The notes under the pieces were generated by a model, which did no database searches, was not told the DNA's origin, and saw only the letters and a program-made list of their open reading frames with translations. From positions 1-54,303 of the forward strand of contig JBBHKE010000522.1 of NCBI GenBank assembly GCA_037447655.1: 54,303 bases of DNA. Reading direction: 5' to 3'. The position numbers were made by a program, and so were the translations under genes. Numbering within the stretch: position 1 is the first letter of the stretch; every line of letters starts with the position of its first letter. Shown in pieces: positions 41,379 through 52,234 of this stretch. Source of the DNA: Zygnema cylindricum. Taxonomy: Eukaryota > Streptophyta > Zygnematophyceae > Zygnematales > Zygnemataceae.

Positions 41379-44300
41379 GGGTAACATTCCATTAGGCGCT
41401 CCCAGTAAATGTACGGAAAAGTCTACATACAGAGTTTGCTGGATGTCCGCTCAGCGTTTACTAGAAGTTCACTCCATTGTCTCGGGCCAGTAACAAACCT
41501 TCCTCGATTATGATTGGCGCCACATAGGTTAGAGTCCAGATTTTGAAAATCTTACAAAAATCTTCAAACAGAAAGGCATACGAAATATTTGTACCAGCGT
41601 ATGTACTTACACCTCCGTACGAGTGTACTATGTTGTACTCTATGTATGTTCACAATATACAACGAAACTACATGAAACATCTGTAAAAAAAACCCTTCCC
41701 TCCTCGCCAGTGCTGCCATGGCTACTTTCTGAACGCATTCCAAACCTTTTATGTTGTTTTACGTCACACTTGTCATCTTCTACCCTGTATCTTTCCAAAA
41801 TGGAACTGATACTCCTCATATTTATCTTTTTTAATATGAACAATGGTAATCAAGCGGAAGATGATTGTGTTCTTTTAATAATCATGATGTTTTTTATCCA
41901 AAACAACATCATGTGTGTTTTTGAAACCTTCATACATTTGGTTGAGGATTTTGCAAGATCGATGGACGTTCTTACACGACGTGGGCTGCGAGGAGAATAC
42001 TATATTGTCTCTCGCAGTTTACACTTTTCAATGACACTAGTTGATACTTTTGGTAACAAAAGTATCAAGGAACTGTTTCACCTTCCACGGTATCTTGTTT
42101 CTTATTTGGTGGAGAAAGTAGGTAATAGTATGGAGACGGACCCCGCCTCATGTTTTCTTAACATTCCCAACAGGAAGATTTCAGTGAAACGTCAAGTAGA
42201 AATGGTTCTTTACAAACTAGCCACAGGAAACACGACTACCTCAGTTTGGAGAGCTATTTGGGGTCAGTAAAACCACGGTGTGGAGAAAACATGTTGTATT
42301 CTGCAGAGCCATTTGAACATTCTTATCGTGCGGTTGATATACTGGCCAACGGGAACAAGGTTCAATCAACTTGTATGTGCTTTCAAAAACTACAAATTCC
42401 ATTTTCCGAATTGTTGTGGAGCTATCGACGTTACCCATATAAATATTGGGTTAGGGGCTGGAATGAGGGCGTCAGATTGGTATGACAGAGAAAGAAATTA
42501 TAGTACGATATTGCAGGCGGTAGTAGCTCCTAACACCCACATTTTAGATGCGTGTGTTGGCTGAGCCTGGAGTGTTCATGATTCTAGAGTATTTATAAAT
42601 TTTGGTATAGGGAACGCTATTTTGTTCGAGGGGAGGGTTGCAAGGGCCATCTGTTGATGTAGATTGGGAAGTGGTGTCACGTTTTATTTTAGGTGACACA
42701 AGATATACGTTGAGTAAGCACTTAATCACCCCATTTCTCGGGTCTGATTTAGGAGAACCACAAAGTCGTTCAACTCTTTCCATAGTAGTAGACGCATGTG
42801 TGTAGAGCGATTATTTGGGATTTTAAAACGACAATTGGGAATTTTAAGCATAAAAATTGTGTTACCAAACATGGAGCATTTAGTTGACACAATTATAACG
42901 GTATGTACACCACACAATTTGATGTTTGATGAAGATATACGTTACTTAGATGAGGTGTCTCCATGTACCACACCTCGAAATGAGGAGGAAAGTAATATGA
43001 ACGAAGCAGAGAGGGATGGATACAACGACGAAGAACGCAAAGGTATACGTGACTTGCTAGCTAAATATCTTTATAAAATGCACGGAGAGTTGTAGAAAAA
43101 GCTCTACTTTAGATAGTTTTAGTTAAAGACATTGATTTTGTTGTAAAATGAGTAATTGTCGTGGGTGGGTTAGTGAAACATACAAAACAAGAAAACAAAT
43201 GTTACTGCTTATTGAATATTTTCAAAGAATATTTTTGTAATGTTTTTTTTTTAAAAGGATGAGAAACTTGAATGTAATGATTTTTTTTAAAGAATGTGAA
43301 ACTTGAATAAAATTCGTGGTTACTAACAGAAGGAGAAAGAGAAGGAGAAGGAGAAAGAAAAACAGAAGGAGAAACAGAAAGAAAAAAGAGAAGGAGAAAG
43401 TGAGGAAAACATTAAAAATAGAAAACACAAATAGAAACATATGAAGCAAAAGAGGAAAAAAAAACAAAAGAAAACCAAAATCAATCTTAAATCAAAAACA
43501 AAAATAGAAAAATATAAAGTAAAACCCTAAAAGAATAACAAAAACAAAAACATACATAAATAAAATATAAGCCTTGAATGTAGCACCTGTTGCATTGGTG
43601 TCTTTGTCGCTGATGCCTTCTCCTTCAATGTTTGTAGGATCCCCCCTGCAGCCATTTTCATTCGCTTTGAGGATGGAGTGTTGTCGTTCATATACTGTCT
43701 GAATACACAGAGGTCTGTTTACAAGAAAAGTAGGTATTGTGTGAGATAGAATGCTCGGGTAGTAGATAAAAGGGTTATAGCTCCCACTTGGGAAAACCAT
43801 CATAGTATTTAAACAAAAAAAGGCGCAAACGGGTATTTTAAAATGTACAGTATAAAGGCACCACCTATTTAGTTATGTAATGTGGTTCATCTTGGTTGCC
43901 CTACATAGGTAGAGAGCCTCTAATGTGGAAACGTAACCTAATCTTTTGTTTTTTAATTTTGAATTCGTCAGGATGTTTGCCACGAAATTTGAATTCTGAA
44001 TACGGAATTAAAATTTTGTTACAAAAAGACGAATTTTGATTTTGGTAATGATAACTTGAATACCAAAAAAAAAGCCCGGCAAAACATGGTCAAACTATGG
44101 TCATTGAATAGCAAGAGGAGAGTACTCTACTTTTGGTGGGCCGATGGGTTGCGGGTCGGTTGTCCGTTGGTGGCCGGCCGGCTGACCGGCAGGTGACACA
44201 TGGTCTATAGGACGTGCACGCTTGTGATCGCTTGTACAACGTAGATATTTTTTTTCGTTTTCACGTGTACCAATGGTAATGAATGGACATCATCCATTGG

Positions 44301-44547
44301 GCCCCAACTCTCTTCGCGAGGAGTGTTGGGGCCCATTGGATGATGTGCATGATTGCTTCGCGGATCTCAAAAAGTGAAACATGCAACGGTCAAGAATTAC
44401 GCCTACATCATTAGATCTTCCTGACAGATTTATAGTAACGATGTTTCATCTGATTTTTTTTTTTATGGTACGGCTCTGTACGCCACTGTAGGAAAACGTA
44501 CAGCGTCCAATAACAAACCCCACTTTTGGTTTAATAGAATGTTACCA
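41379..44547 (+). mobile_element. Full-length PIF/Harbinger transposon with decayed transposase
   Basis: The 3.17-kb element starts GGGTAACATTCCATTAGGCG and ends AATAGAATGTTACC(A). Its terminal 200-350 bp at both ends are the inverted equivalents of the ends of the short MITEs at 414-1133 and 30922-31620; shared blocks include GATTGGCGCCACATAGGTTAGAGTCC (the MITE has its reverse complement) and the GGGCCCCAACTCTC...GAG hairpin. Between them lies a transposase pseudogene. The flanking triplets are TGA and TAA, approximating the family's 3-bp TSD. The usual second Harbinger gene (Myb/SANT-like) was not recognised; the open frame at 43803-43492 on the minus strand has no visible motif. A GA-rich simple repeat lies at 43321-43400. 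Confidence 0.8.
41836..43095 (+). pseudogene. PIF/Harbinger transposase (DDE_4 nuclease), broken
   Basis: The catalytic DNA transposase is recognisable but disrupted. Readable stretches are RISVKRQVEMVLYKLATGN-like text ending at 42270, a shifted frame with FGVSKTTVWRKHVVFCRAI, then FPNCCGAIDVTHI (first Asp; the usual Gly after it is Val), WYDRERNYSTILQAVV, SVHDSRVF (second Asp) after an in-frame TGA where Trp is usual, LSKHLITPF in another frame, and MCVERLFGILKRQ (catalytic Glu, from 42796). At least three frame changes and one nonsense codon separate these. The C-terminal frame (42796-43095) is intact. The family also includes domesticated plant ALP1/HARBI1-like proteins, but the lesions argue against function here. 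Confidence 0.85.
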
Positions 44548-44674
44548 TAATAGTCGCGGGCGACTCTGTGCTTTGCGCTTTGGTTTCCAAGGCCTGTCAT
44601 TTTTGTACACACCGATCAATAGGAGCGTCACAATTCATCGTAGGAGTTACATGTACTCCACGTATCAATCTGTT

Positions 44675-44830
44675 TTCGGTAGAGTACGGATATTGAGAAC
44701 ACGACAACATGGTTTGATGTGATGGGATCGCACGCGCAAAATTTAAAAGTACGATGCTGTACGTTACTCTACCGATATTGATAACACGACATTTTGGCGT
44801 GACGTCGAATTTGTTTGGACGTGAATCGCC
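44675..44830. repeat. Dispersed repeat, copy 1 of 3
   Basis: GTACGGATATTGAGAACACGA, GGGATCGCACGCGCAAAATT, GTACGTTACTCTACCGATATTGATA and GACATTTTGGCGTGACGTCGA recur at 47505-47605 and 47650-47780 in the same orientation. Confidence 0.75.
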
Positions 44831-44934
44831 CTTGACATCAACTTACGTCAACATAAACGTCGCGATGTGATTCATGTTGTTGTACGATTAAGCGCCGATG
44901 ACTCAAACCCGTTAGTACAAAACCATTCTTGACA

Positions 44935-45240
44935 TCGTAGGCCACGGGTCAACTGTCGCAATCACTTTGTCGTTGTCGATTTACTATATTCACTTTGTCG
45001 TTGTCGTTGTACTGTAGTGTAGCGGTTTCGAACCGCTTTGTCAATGGTACAAAGTATCGATCGTCGCAGTCGTTGCGATACCGTTTCACTTAGTTGTACG
45101 GTTAACTCGCATCGACGGCATCGTGGTACCCTTCGTGGCCACCTTGATGTCGTCGGCCGCGGGTCAACTAAATCGATCACTTTGTCGTCGTCGTTGTACT
45201 GTAGTGTAGCGGTTTTGAACCGTCTTGTCAAGCGTACAAA
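44935..45240. repeat. Direct duplication with AGCGGTTTCGAACCGCT palindrome
   Basis: 44935-45050 and 45148-45240 share ACGGGTCAACT / GCGGGTCAACT, ATCACTTTGTCGT and GTTGTACTGTAGTGTAGCGG. The first copy contains the perfect palindrome AGCGGTTTCGAACCGCT; the second has one change (AGCGGTTTTGAACCGTC). No coding is seen. Confidence 0.7.
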
Positions 45241-45759
45241 TAATCTAGGTCCGTAATTTTTGCTTAGAGATTACCATTACCTCCCATCTTCTTTCTTTTT
45301 TCCCTTGAATTGGATTTTGTTCCTGGTTTTTTTTTTTTTTGTACTTTACAAATTGTCACTCTTTCCATTCATTTGCGTAGGCTTGAAATATTGAGTAAGT
45401 GGTTTTTCACACATTAAATGATTTTTAGTGGTTTGTGTGAAGTTTATCTTATTTTTTTTTTTCATAATGTATTTTTTTATGTTTTACTTTTTAAATAAAT
45501 CCTATTTTGTTTGCCTATTTTCGTATTTTTACATTTTTAGGAAAGTTCGTATTAAAATCATATTGTTTTGTTATTTCATTTGTTTATTAATGTTTATTTA
45601 TTTCTTGTTATTCACGTATAAGTGTTTTTTTTCGGATTTTTGGAGTATTATTTTAGGTAAGCTCATTATGACACGAAAACCTCTTTTTCGATTACAGGTT
45701 ACAGGGTTTGGGAATTGTTTCTTTCGTGTTCTTTCCTTATTATTATTGAGTTTTGCGTT

Positions 45760-45795
45760 TCTTGGTCTTTAGACTAAGTTGGTTGATCGAAAAAA

Positions 45796-45879
<84 letters not shown>

Positions 45880-46315
45880 AGTAACAATGTAATCTAACAA
45901 ACAAATATTATGAATGAAAACAAGTGTTTGTAATGTTGGTCATCCTCCGAGCTCATAGTGACGTTTATGCAACCTTCTAAGTCTTATGACTAAGTTGGTT
46001 GATCACAAAAAAAAGAAAAACAAAAACATAGTACTCAAATTAATCAATCTACTATGATAAACAAGGAAAATGAAAAATAAAAGTGATTGTAATGTTAGTC
46101 AGCCTTTGAGCTGATAATGATGTTTATGCAACCATCTGGGTCTTCGACTAAGGTGCTTCATCGAAAACAAAAAAAAAGTACTTAAAGTAATCAACATATT
46201 CTAGCTATCAAAAAATATAAAAAAAATACGTGTTTGTAGTGTTAGTCAGCCATCGAGCTGATAATGATATTGTTCCAACCATTAGGGTTTTTAGACTAAG
46301 CTGGTTGAATCCTAG
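45760..46315. repeat. About 155-bp tandem repeat, three units plus a partial
   Basis: GT(A/T)GTAATGTT(A/G)GTCA, GAGCT(C/G)ATA(G/A)TGA, TGCAACC(T/A)TCT and GACTAAG(T/C)TGGTTGAT(C) recur near 45929, 46088 and 46240, with a partial unit before the (AT)n tract (GACTAAGTTGGTTGATCG at 45771). The (AT)n tract replaces the AAAACAAAAAAAA stretch of the first unit. Confidence 0.75.
45800..45874. repeat. (AT)n microsatellite
   Basis: About 75 bp of perfect TA repeat beginning after AACAAAATA. Confidence 0.97.
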
Positions 46316-46827
46316 TTAAGTCTGATGTTTTTTTTTTCCTTAGTATTTTCTTTGTTATGTTTACATTTGTTTATTGCGTTTTTGTTATGTGATCAAGGTT
46401 GTATTGTGGTTATTTATTTTGTTTGTCTTTTTTTTGTTTTCTTATTTTGTGATGTTATGTGTTGATAAAAAAAATATAAAAGATATACATGCAACACCTT
46501 AATATAAAATAAACAAAAACCATTAGTATTTTGTTTAAACAAATAATGGTTGAATAATGCTAATGGTGTAATGTGTATTCTAGATTTAACATTAAAATAT
46601 TTAATACTACATGATATATTCAGTCCATTCCTTCATATCGTTCATTAGATTGAGATCGAATGCTCAAATTAATGTGAAACTTTTACGCTTAAACAAACCC
46701 CCTACATGAATGAAACGCGAATGAAACCATCCACTTTGCGTCGTCATGGTCTTTACCGTGTATAATACGATAGCACAGTGCGTACCATATACGAGAATCG
46801 TACGTGATGCTGACATAGAAATTACGG
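46316..46827. other. Intergenic, nothing recognised
   Basis: AT-rich with no gene or clear repeat. Confidence 0.45.
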
Positions 46828-47502
46828 TACACCGCGAATCGTAATTAGAGAAAAGAAAAAATTAGAGTAAAAAAACAAAAAAAATAGAGTTAGAAACGCT
46901 AATTATTGTGATAGAACCTTTTCACAAAGGAAGTTTACTGTAATTTATTTAAGTACTCTATATTAGGTTATGTCGCTAACAATTATCCGTGCTGCAATTA
47001 TAAACACTAAATTATGTAGACATACAAAAACTGTTAGTCCTTATATTTTGACGTCATTATGACGTTAGTACTATTTGTCTCCTATATGTATACTATTTGT
47101 CTCAACTCATACTGTTGCCGTTTAACTATAAACTTTTCACATGTATATTCATGTAAATGTTCACACGGACGACAATGTTGTCGACGGACGGAGCAATGCG
47201 AACAGGTTTTTTTTCGATGCGATTTGCTTTTTGTTTAGTGCAATTTCACATGCGAGCGCGATTCTATTAAATTATTATTTGTACCTTTTTACTTATAAAA
47301 GTACAATTTTGCACAGCCAGACGTTGTCTGTACTCCACACTATTAAATACGAACCTATATAAGATTTTTTTTACGCTAATGAAACTTTACCTTAAATGGT
47401 ATAATGAAAAAATTTGAATCATTTAATCTATTTAACGTGATAGAGTCGAAATTTAGGGCGGCCGAATTAGCGTTATTTACTCTAATTACGATTCGCTGTG
47501 TA
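46828..47502. mobile_element. Mariner-like MITE (675 bp)
   Basis: The ends TACACCGCGAATCGTAATTAG and CTAATTACGATTCGCTGTGTA are near-perfect inverted repeats with terminal TA. No coding is seen. Confidence 0.8.
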
Positions 47503-47504
47503 GT

Positions 47505-47780
47505 GTATGGATATTGAGAACACGATAACGTGGCGTGATTTGACGAGATCGCACGCGCCAAAATTAAAAGTATGATACTGTACGTTACTGTATCGGTATA
47601 GATTAAACAACACATCGTACGTCACGTCAACACTGAAATAACAACTGTGTACGGATTTCGAGAACTCAACAACGTGGCATGATGTACGGGATCGCAGGCG
47701 CAAAATTTTACAGTACGATACTGTACGTTACTCAAACGATATTGATATCACGACATTTTAGCGTGACGTCGATTTTGTTT
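47505..47780. repeat. Dispersed repeat, copies 2 and 3
   Basis: Two adjacent copies (about 47505-47605 and 47650-47780) of the block at 44675-44830, separated by about 45 bp. Each contains GAGAAC(A/T)C(G/A)A(T/C)AACGTGGC and ATACTGTACGTTACT. Confidence 0.75.
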
Positions 47781-47939
47781 GGCCTTTTATCATACCACTA
47801 CAACCACGCGAAATAAAACAAATAGGGTTGTAACACATGTCTCTTTTCATTACATAAAAATGGAACATGACAAAGCCAATCAAAACTCATAACCCTCAAC
47901 GGCTCAAGATCTTACACAAAAAAAATCGACGATCAATTA

Positions 47940-48241
47940 TCGTTGTCACCAGAGACGAATGCGACTAGAATACTTGGCCCTTTTAGAAAAAGGGCAAAGC
48001 AAAAACCGATAATATCGAGTTTTCATAGCGATATCGCCGGCTCGATAACTATCGGCGATTGCTCCATACTCTGGTATGGAAAAGATTGTGAAAAATTGTC
48101 ATCTGTACTCATTTTGTACAATATAAGCGTACCGTGTCTCCGTAATATTTGTACAAATATATTTGTAACCCTCACTTTTCGATAACCGATAACTATCAAT
48201 ATCGATTTTGTTGAGATAATTTTCTACTCGATGCATAACAC
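47940..48241. other. hAT-related fragment
   Basis: Contains CCGATAATATCG, CTCGATAACTATCGG and CGATAACCGATAACTATC words and ends CGATGCATAACACTA, an inverted hAT-like terminus abutting the mariner-like MITE. No matching left end was found. Confidence 0.45.
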
Positions 48242-49251
48242 TACACCGAGAATCGTTATTAGTAGTGTTGTGTATCGGTAAGGATTTGTCGATTACCGAT
48301 ATGGGCCTTTTCTCGGGTAGCCGATAATCGATATATCGGTACGGAGATATAGGTACGGCTCGTACAGATAAACGTATTGCAAGTTCACTCAACTGTACGT
48401 GTCATTCCCTCTGACGTGCCCTACTCACAACCCTTATCTACTAAGGTGCCTACCAATCAGATAATTTTGTACAAGCCGAAATTACAATATCCGACATAAG
48501 ATATGTACGGCTTTAGTACGGCTCCAGTTAAAACAATGTACCTTTCACATCCGACGCCATGGCTTTGTCCTTTTTTTCCTTGGGATCCACTAGAAACCTG
48601 CCACGTGTACTCCGAACAAAAAGTACAGAAAGTACAAATTTGGTAACTGTGACCGTTCGATAACCGATAACTATCGCTATCGGTGTTATCGCGATTACTT
48701 TTTTTCCGATAAACAACACTAGGTATTAGTGTCAAAATTTAAATAGTGATGAAGAAAATTTACCGTACTTGATGCTAATTAAGAATTTGAAATTTTCAAA
48801 AAAAATGTGTATTATATTTTCGGGGTTAATGCTAATTTGGGAACAACAAAAATGGAATATTCGACGTACGATTATGCACACTAATATATGTATTCGTACA
48901 AAATATTATAAATAGTACGCCGTCGCGAATTAAAAATATCCAAACATGCCATACTAATTTATGTGTCAGATTTTAGCCTTTTTTTTTAGCGCACGTTCTT
49001 ATGCGTGTGCGTCTGATTTAATTCATTTATTGTAAATTTTCACTTGAAAATGTACATTTATGTACGGTTTGACATCGACCGTACACCACATTATCTAGAT
49101 TTTATTGTACTTTCGGGCTTTACGCTATTCTGTACGGTAACTTAATTAACGTCAATGAAAATTTAAAATCATGTATCGTATTTGAAAAAGAAAATCAAAA
49201 TTTTAAGAACCCAAATTAGAGTTATTGACACTAATAACGATTCGCGGTGTA
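48242..49251. mobile_element. Mariner-like MITE interrupted by a hAT MITE
   Basis: The left end TACACCGAGAATCGTTATTAG and right end CTAATAACGATTCGCGGTGTA. After removing 48263-48721 and one TSD copy the left end continues TGTCAAAATTT and the right end is preceded by TTGACA, so the inverted repeats extend about 27 bp. It is TA-flanked. Confidence 0.85.
48263..48721. mobile_element. hAT-type MITE (459 bp) inside a mariner-MITE terminus
   Basis: The ends TAGTGTTGTGTATCGG and CCGATAAACAACACTA are inverted. The 8-bp flanks GTTATTAG (48255-48262) and GGTATTAG (48722-48729) differ at one base. It is rich in CCGATAACTATCG-type dyads. It is related to the 964-bp hAT element at 32270-33233. Confidence 0.85.
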
Positions 49252-49300
49252 GATATTCTTCTCGTACGACAAAAAATCATTTTTTTGTGTATTATGTATC

Positions 49301-49810
49301 ATATTTCAAAATTAGGCGTTTTTGTGGTAGGCCTTTGGTAGGCGCACAAAACTTGGCACAAAACTCGCGTAGAGTAGGCATACTGTATGTGTGTGCGTTT
49401 GTGCACACTCTTGTACGAACGTACGAAAATGACGTATGATCATAGTACAGCGCACGCCGCCGGACGATTTTTTTTTTGCGAACTGACCCTATCGTAATTG
49501 GTGTTATGGGCTTTTCATGTGATCTTCTTAGATCGCTACTTTGATCAACGACCGTCAGATTGTCGAAATCTGACGGTTTAAATAAAGATTCGCTCAAAAC
49601 TCACATAAAAAGATTTTTGTGTCCGATTTTTTTTTCAAATTTAGACATGACGTTTAATTCTCTATCGATCCATGTGCAACTCAACCATGTTACTATTTTA
49701 TTTCATTTTGCGGCCAATACAATATGGGTCTTAAGGTAGTAATGTAAAATTTACGTACAATAGGCATATTGTATGGGTGTACTTGCACCTACTTTTGAAG
49801 TTTGAACTAT
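49301..49810. mobile_element. MITE family X, copy 3
   Basis: It runs from ATATTTCAAAATTAGGCG to CCTACTTTTGAAGTTTGAACTAT (inverted relative to copy 1), including TAGGCCTTTGGTAGGCGCAC, GTGTGTGCGTTTGTGCACAC and CAATATGGGTCTTAAGG. The right terminus carries a small internal duplication. Confidence 0.75.
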
Positions 49811-50770
49811 GCTTCTAAATGAAACTCTGTTAACAAACATACAGTTATGTACCTCCCGTACGGTTTTACAATACAGACGTAATGCACTGAGCAGTTTGTC
49901 GTATTAGTGTGCAGTTAAATCAGATGAAAACTTCAAAAGTGAAGTTCTTTACAGAATTATTGTAATTGACCGTACCTTTTCGTACTATTTTATGGCGATT
50001 TTCTGAAAGACAGCACTACAGAAGATACGATTATGATTCTCTTGAGGGTCCGGGCGAAATCATTGACCGTTCGATTATATCGTGGTTTTCATCCGCGAAG
50101 CCATCGCTCCATCCGCCTCTGGCATGGTGGACCCACCGCACGGCGGTGAGTACGCCATTGCAGAACCTGTAGAATGGCTACACTGGACCATATAGACTCG
50201 TGCGACGACGGATTGCCACAACATTATACACGTGATAAAGACACGTGCCTTCTGACATGATCGACACGAATCCACCAAAATCCAACCAAAAGTATTTGCC
50301 GGAAGATATCTCGTCACGCTCCTTTTGTCTTCAGTTAACCTTAGTGGTTTCACGCGCTTCGAGTTTCGAGCTTCGTTTCGAAAAGTGAAAGGCTGGAAAA
50401 GCAGGCGCTAAAAAGTAAAAACGATAGAGCGCCTGTGAAGAAAAGGGGATTTCCGTGGTACAAATACATTGTACGGATACTTCGTACAGCGATATAGTAC
50501 GAGATTTTAGATTTCACATTGAAATTGATCGGTGTGTAAAATCTTTGAGATTTTTAATATTTGTACTTTGACTTTCGTGGTACCACTTAAATAAAGACAC
50601 AGCTTTACAAACATTACCCCTTGTAACCGAGTCCCTCTGTAATGAATATTGCTGCCCGTACAATTACAGAGACCTCCGGATGTAACCCCACCCCGTAATG
50701 TAACATCTGTGTTTAAACGCATTTGCGTTTATATATGTGAGCTGAACAGGCAATAGGAATGGTTTGAACC
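49811..50770. other. Intergenic, nothing recognised
   Basis: No gene-like frame, tandem repeat or recognisable terminus. Confidence 0.4.
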
Positions 50771-51267
50771 ATAGTTCAAAAGTAGGCGTTTTTATGGTAG
50801 GCCTTTGGTAGGCGCACAAAACTTGGTACAAAACTCGCGCAGAGTAGGCGTACTGTATGTGTGTGCGTTGTGCACACCCCTGTACGAACGTACGAAACTG
50901 ACGTATCATCATAGTACAGCGCACGCCGCCGGACGAATTTTTTTAGCGAACCGAGACACGGAGTAGGATGACATTCCGCGGGAAAAAAAACCCACAAAAA
51001 ATAAAAACGCGGACGTAAGTCCTATGGTAAGTTGTGTTATGGGCTTTTCATGTGATCTTCTTAAATCGCTACTTTGATCAGCGACCGTCCGAGCGTCCAA
51101 ATCTGACGGTTTAAAAAAAATACCTCAAAACTCACGGATAAAATAAAAAATTGTTCGAATGTTTTTCAAATTTAGACATGACGTTTAATTCTCTATCGAT
51201 CGATGTGCAACTCAACCCTGTTACTATTATTTTTCATTTTGCGACCAATACAATATGGATCTTAACC
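50771..51267. mobile_element. MITE family X, copy 4
   Basis: It starts ATAGTTCAAAAGTAGGCG and runs collinear with copy 3 through CAATACAATATGGATCTTAA. It then stops without the usual TTGAACTAT terminus, exactly where the inverted-repeat element at 51268 begins. Confidence 0.7.
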
Positions 51268-51507
51268 ATATTTGTTCAAAACGTATTCTACACACGATTC
51301 GAACGCACGTACAATACGTAGAAACTGGAGAGGTCGATTTGAAAAAATCGTAAAAAACGTTAATGATATTTTTCCGTACAAATCCGTACATGTTAAAAAA
51401 GTTGAATTGAACATGTACCGCAGTTTGTACGCTTTCCGTTAAATGAGTTGTACAATTAATATATAGCCCAAATGTTATCACATTATGCTGCATGCATCGG
51501 AAAATTT

Positions 51508-51585
51508 ACATCAACTGGTTAAGGACAAGGAGATCAGTGATTACCTGGCAACATGCATAATCGCAGGTTAAATCCCTCCCCTGGT
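51508..51585 (+). other. tRNA-like / SINE-like segment
   Basis: CAACTGGTTAAGGACAAGG resembles a pol III A box, and about 45 bp on GCAGGTTAAATCCC resembles a B box (consensus GGTTCGAATCC). Acceptor-stem pairing was not found, so this is not called a functional tRNA gene. Confidence 0.35.
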
Positions 51586-51716
51586 GTTATTTGCTGGTTT
51601 TCAAATTTGAAATGTGAAAAACAACTGGAAACGTTATATGTGGTAGCCCTAAACTATATGACGTATTGTACCGTATGAAACGCGTATTAAATGCGGAAAT
51701 AACATGTAGCCTACTT

Positions 51717-52234
51717 CACCGTGAATCGCTATTAGCGTAATGAAATAGATAGCGTAATGAAACAATTAGCGTTATTTACGCTAATTGGGAATGTCGTCTT
51801 TTTGGAAATAATTTTTATTCTAATTTTTAGTACACTCTAATTTGCAAACTGCTTTGTAAAAAATTTCGATTCAGAATATCTCCACACTACAACATGTGCA
51901 TGTACGAAATTGTTCAAATCGTACGCCGTCGCATTTTTTTCTCATCCGTGAATGCCGGAAAATATTTACGCAATTTCATGTTAGCGCGATTACGGGACAG
52001 CGTGAATGTCTTTTCTGTCCTTATCTACTTAAAAAAATACAAAAAAGTACATCTCTGACAGACCGTACACCACACTATTTACAATGTAACTATATTAGAG
52101 TAGTGAATCCTATTTTATGGAACACCTCAAATAACGTGTAGGAACATTTAGAATGTCTACTTCTATTTGAGAATTTGCCCAAAAAAACAGGGTACCTCAA
52201 TTAGCGACCAACACGCTAATAGCGATTCACGGTG
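51717..52234. mobile_element. Mariner-like MITE (518 bp)
   Basis: The ends CACCGTGAATCGCTATTAGC and GCTAATAGCGATTCACGGTG are perfect inverted repeats. Just inside the left end AGCGTAATGAAA is duplicated. The flanking dinucleotides (TT and TT) have lost the usual TA. No coding is seen. Confidence 0.85.

Noticed and set aside
43492-43803. Minus-strand frame as the second (Myb-like) Harbinger gene
   Set aside because: No SANT/Myb tryptophan pattern or trihelix motif could be seen.
45428-45772. 114-residue Phe-rich frame resembling a membrane protein
   Set aside because: Driven by T-tracts; hydrophobicity follows base composition.
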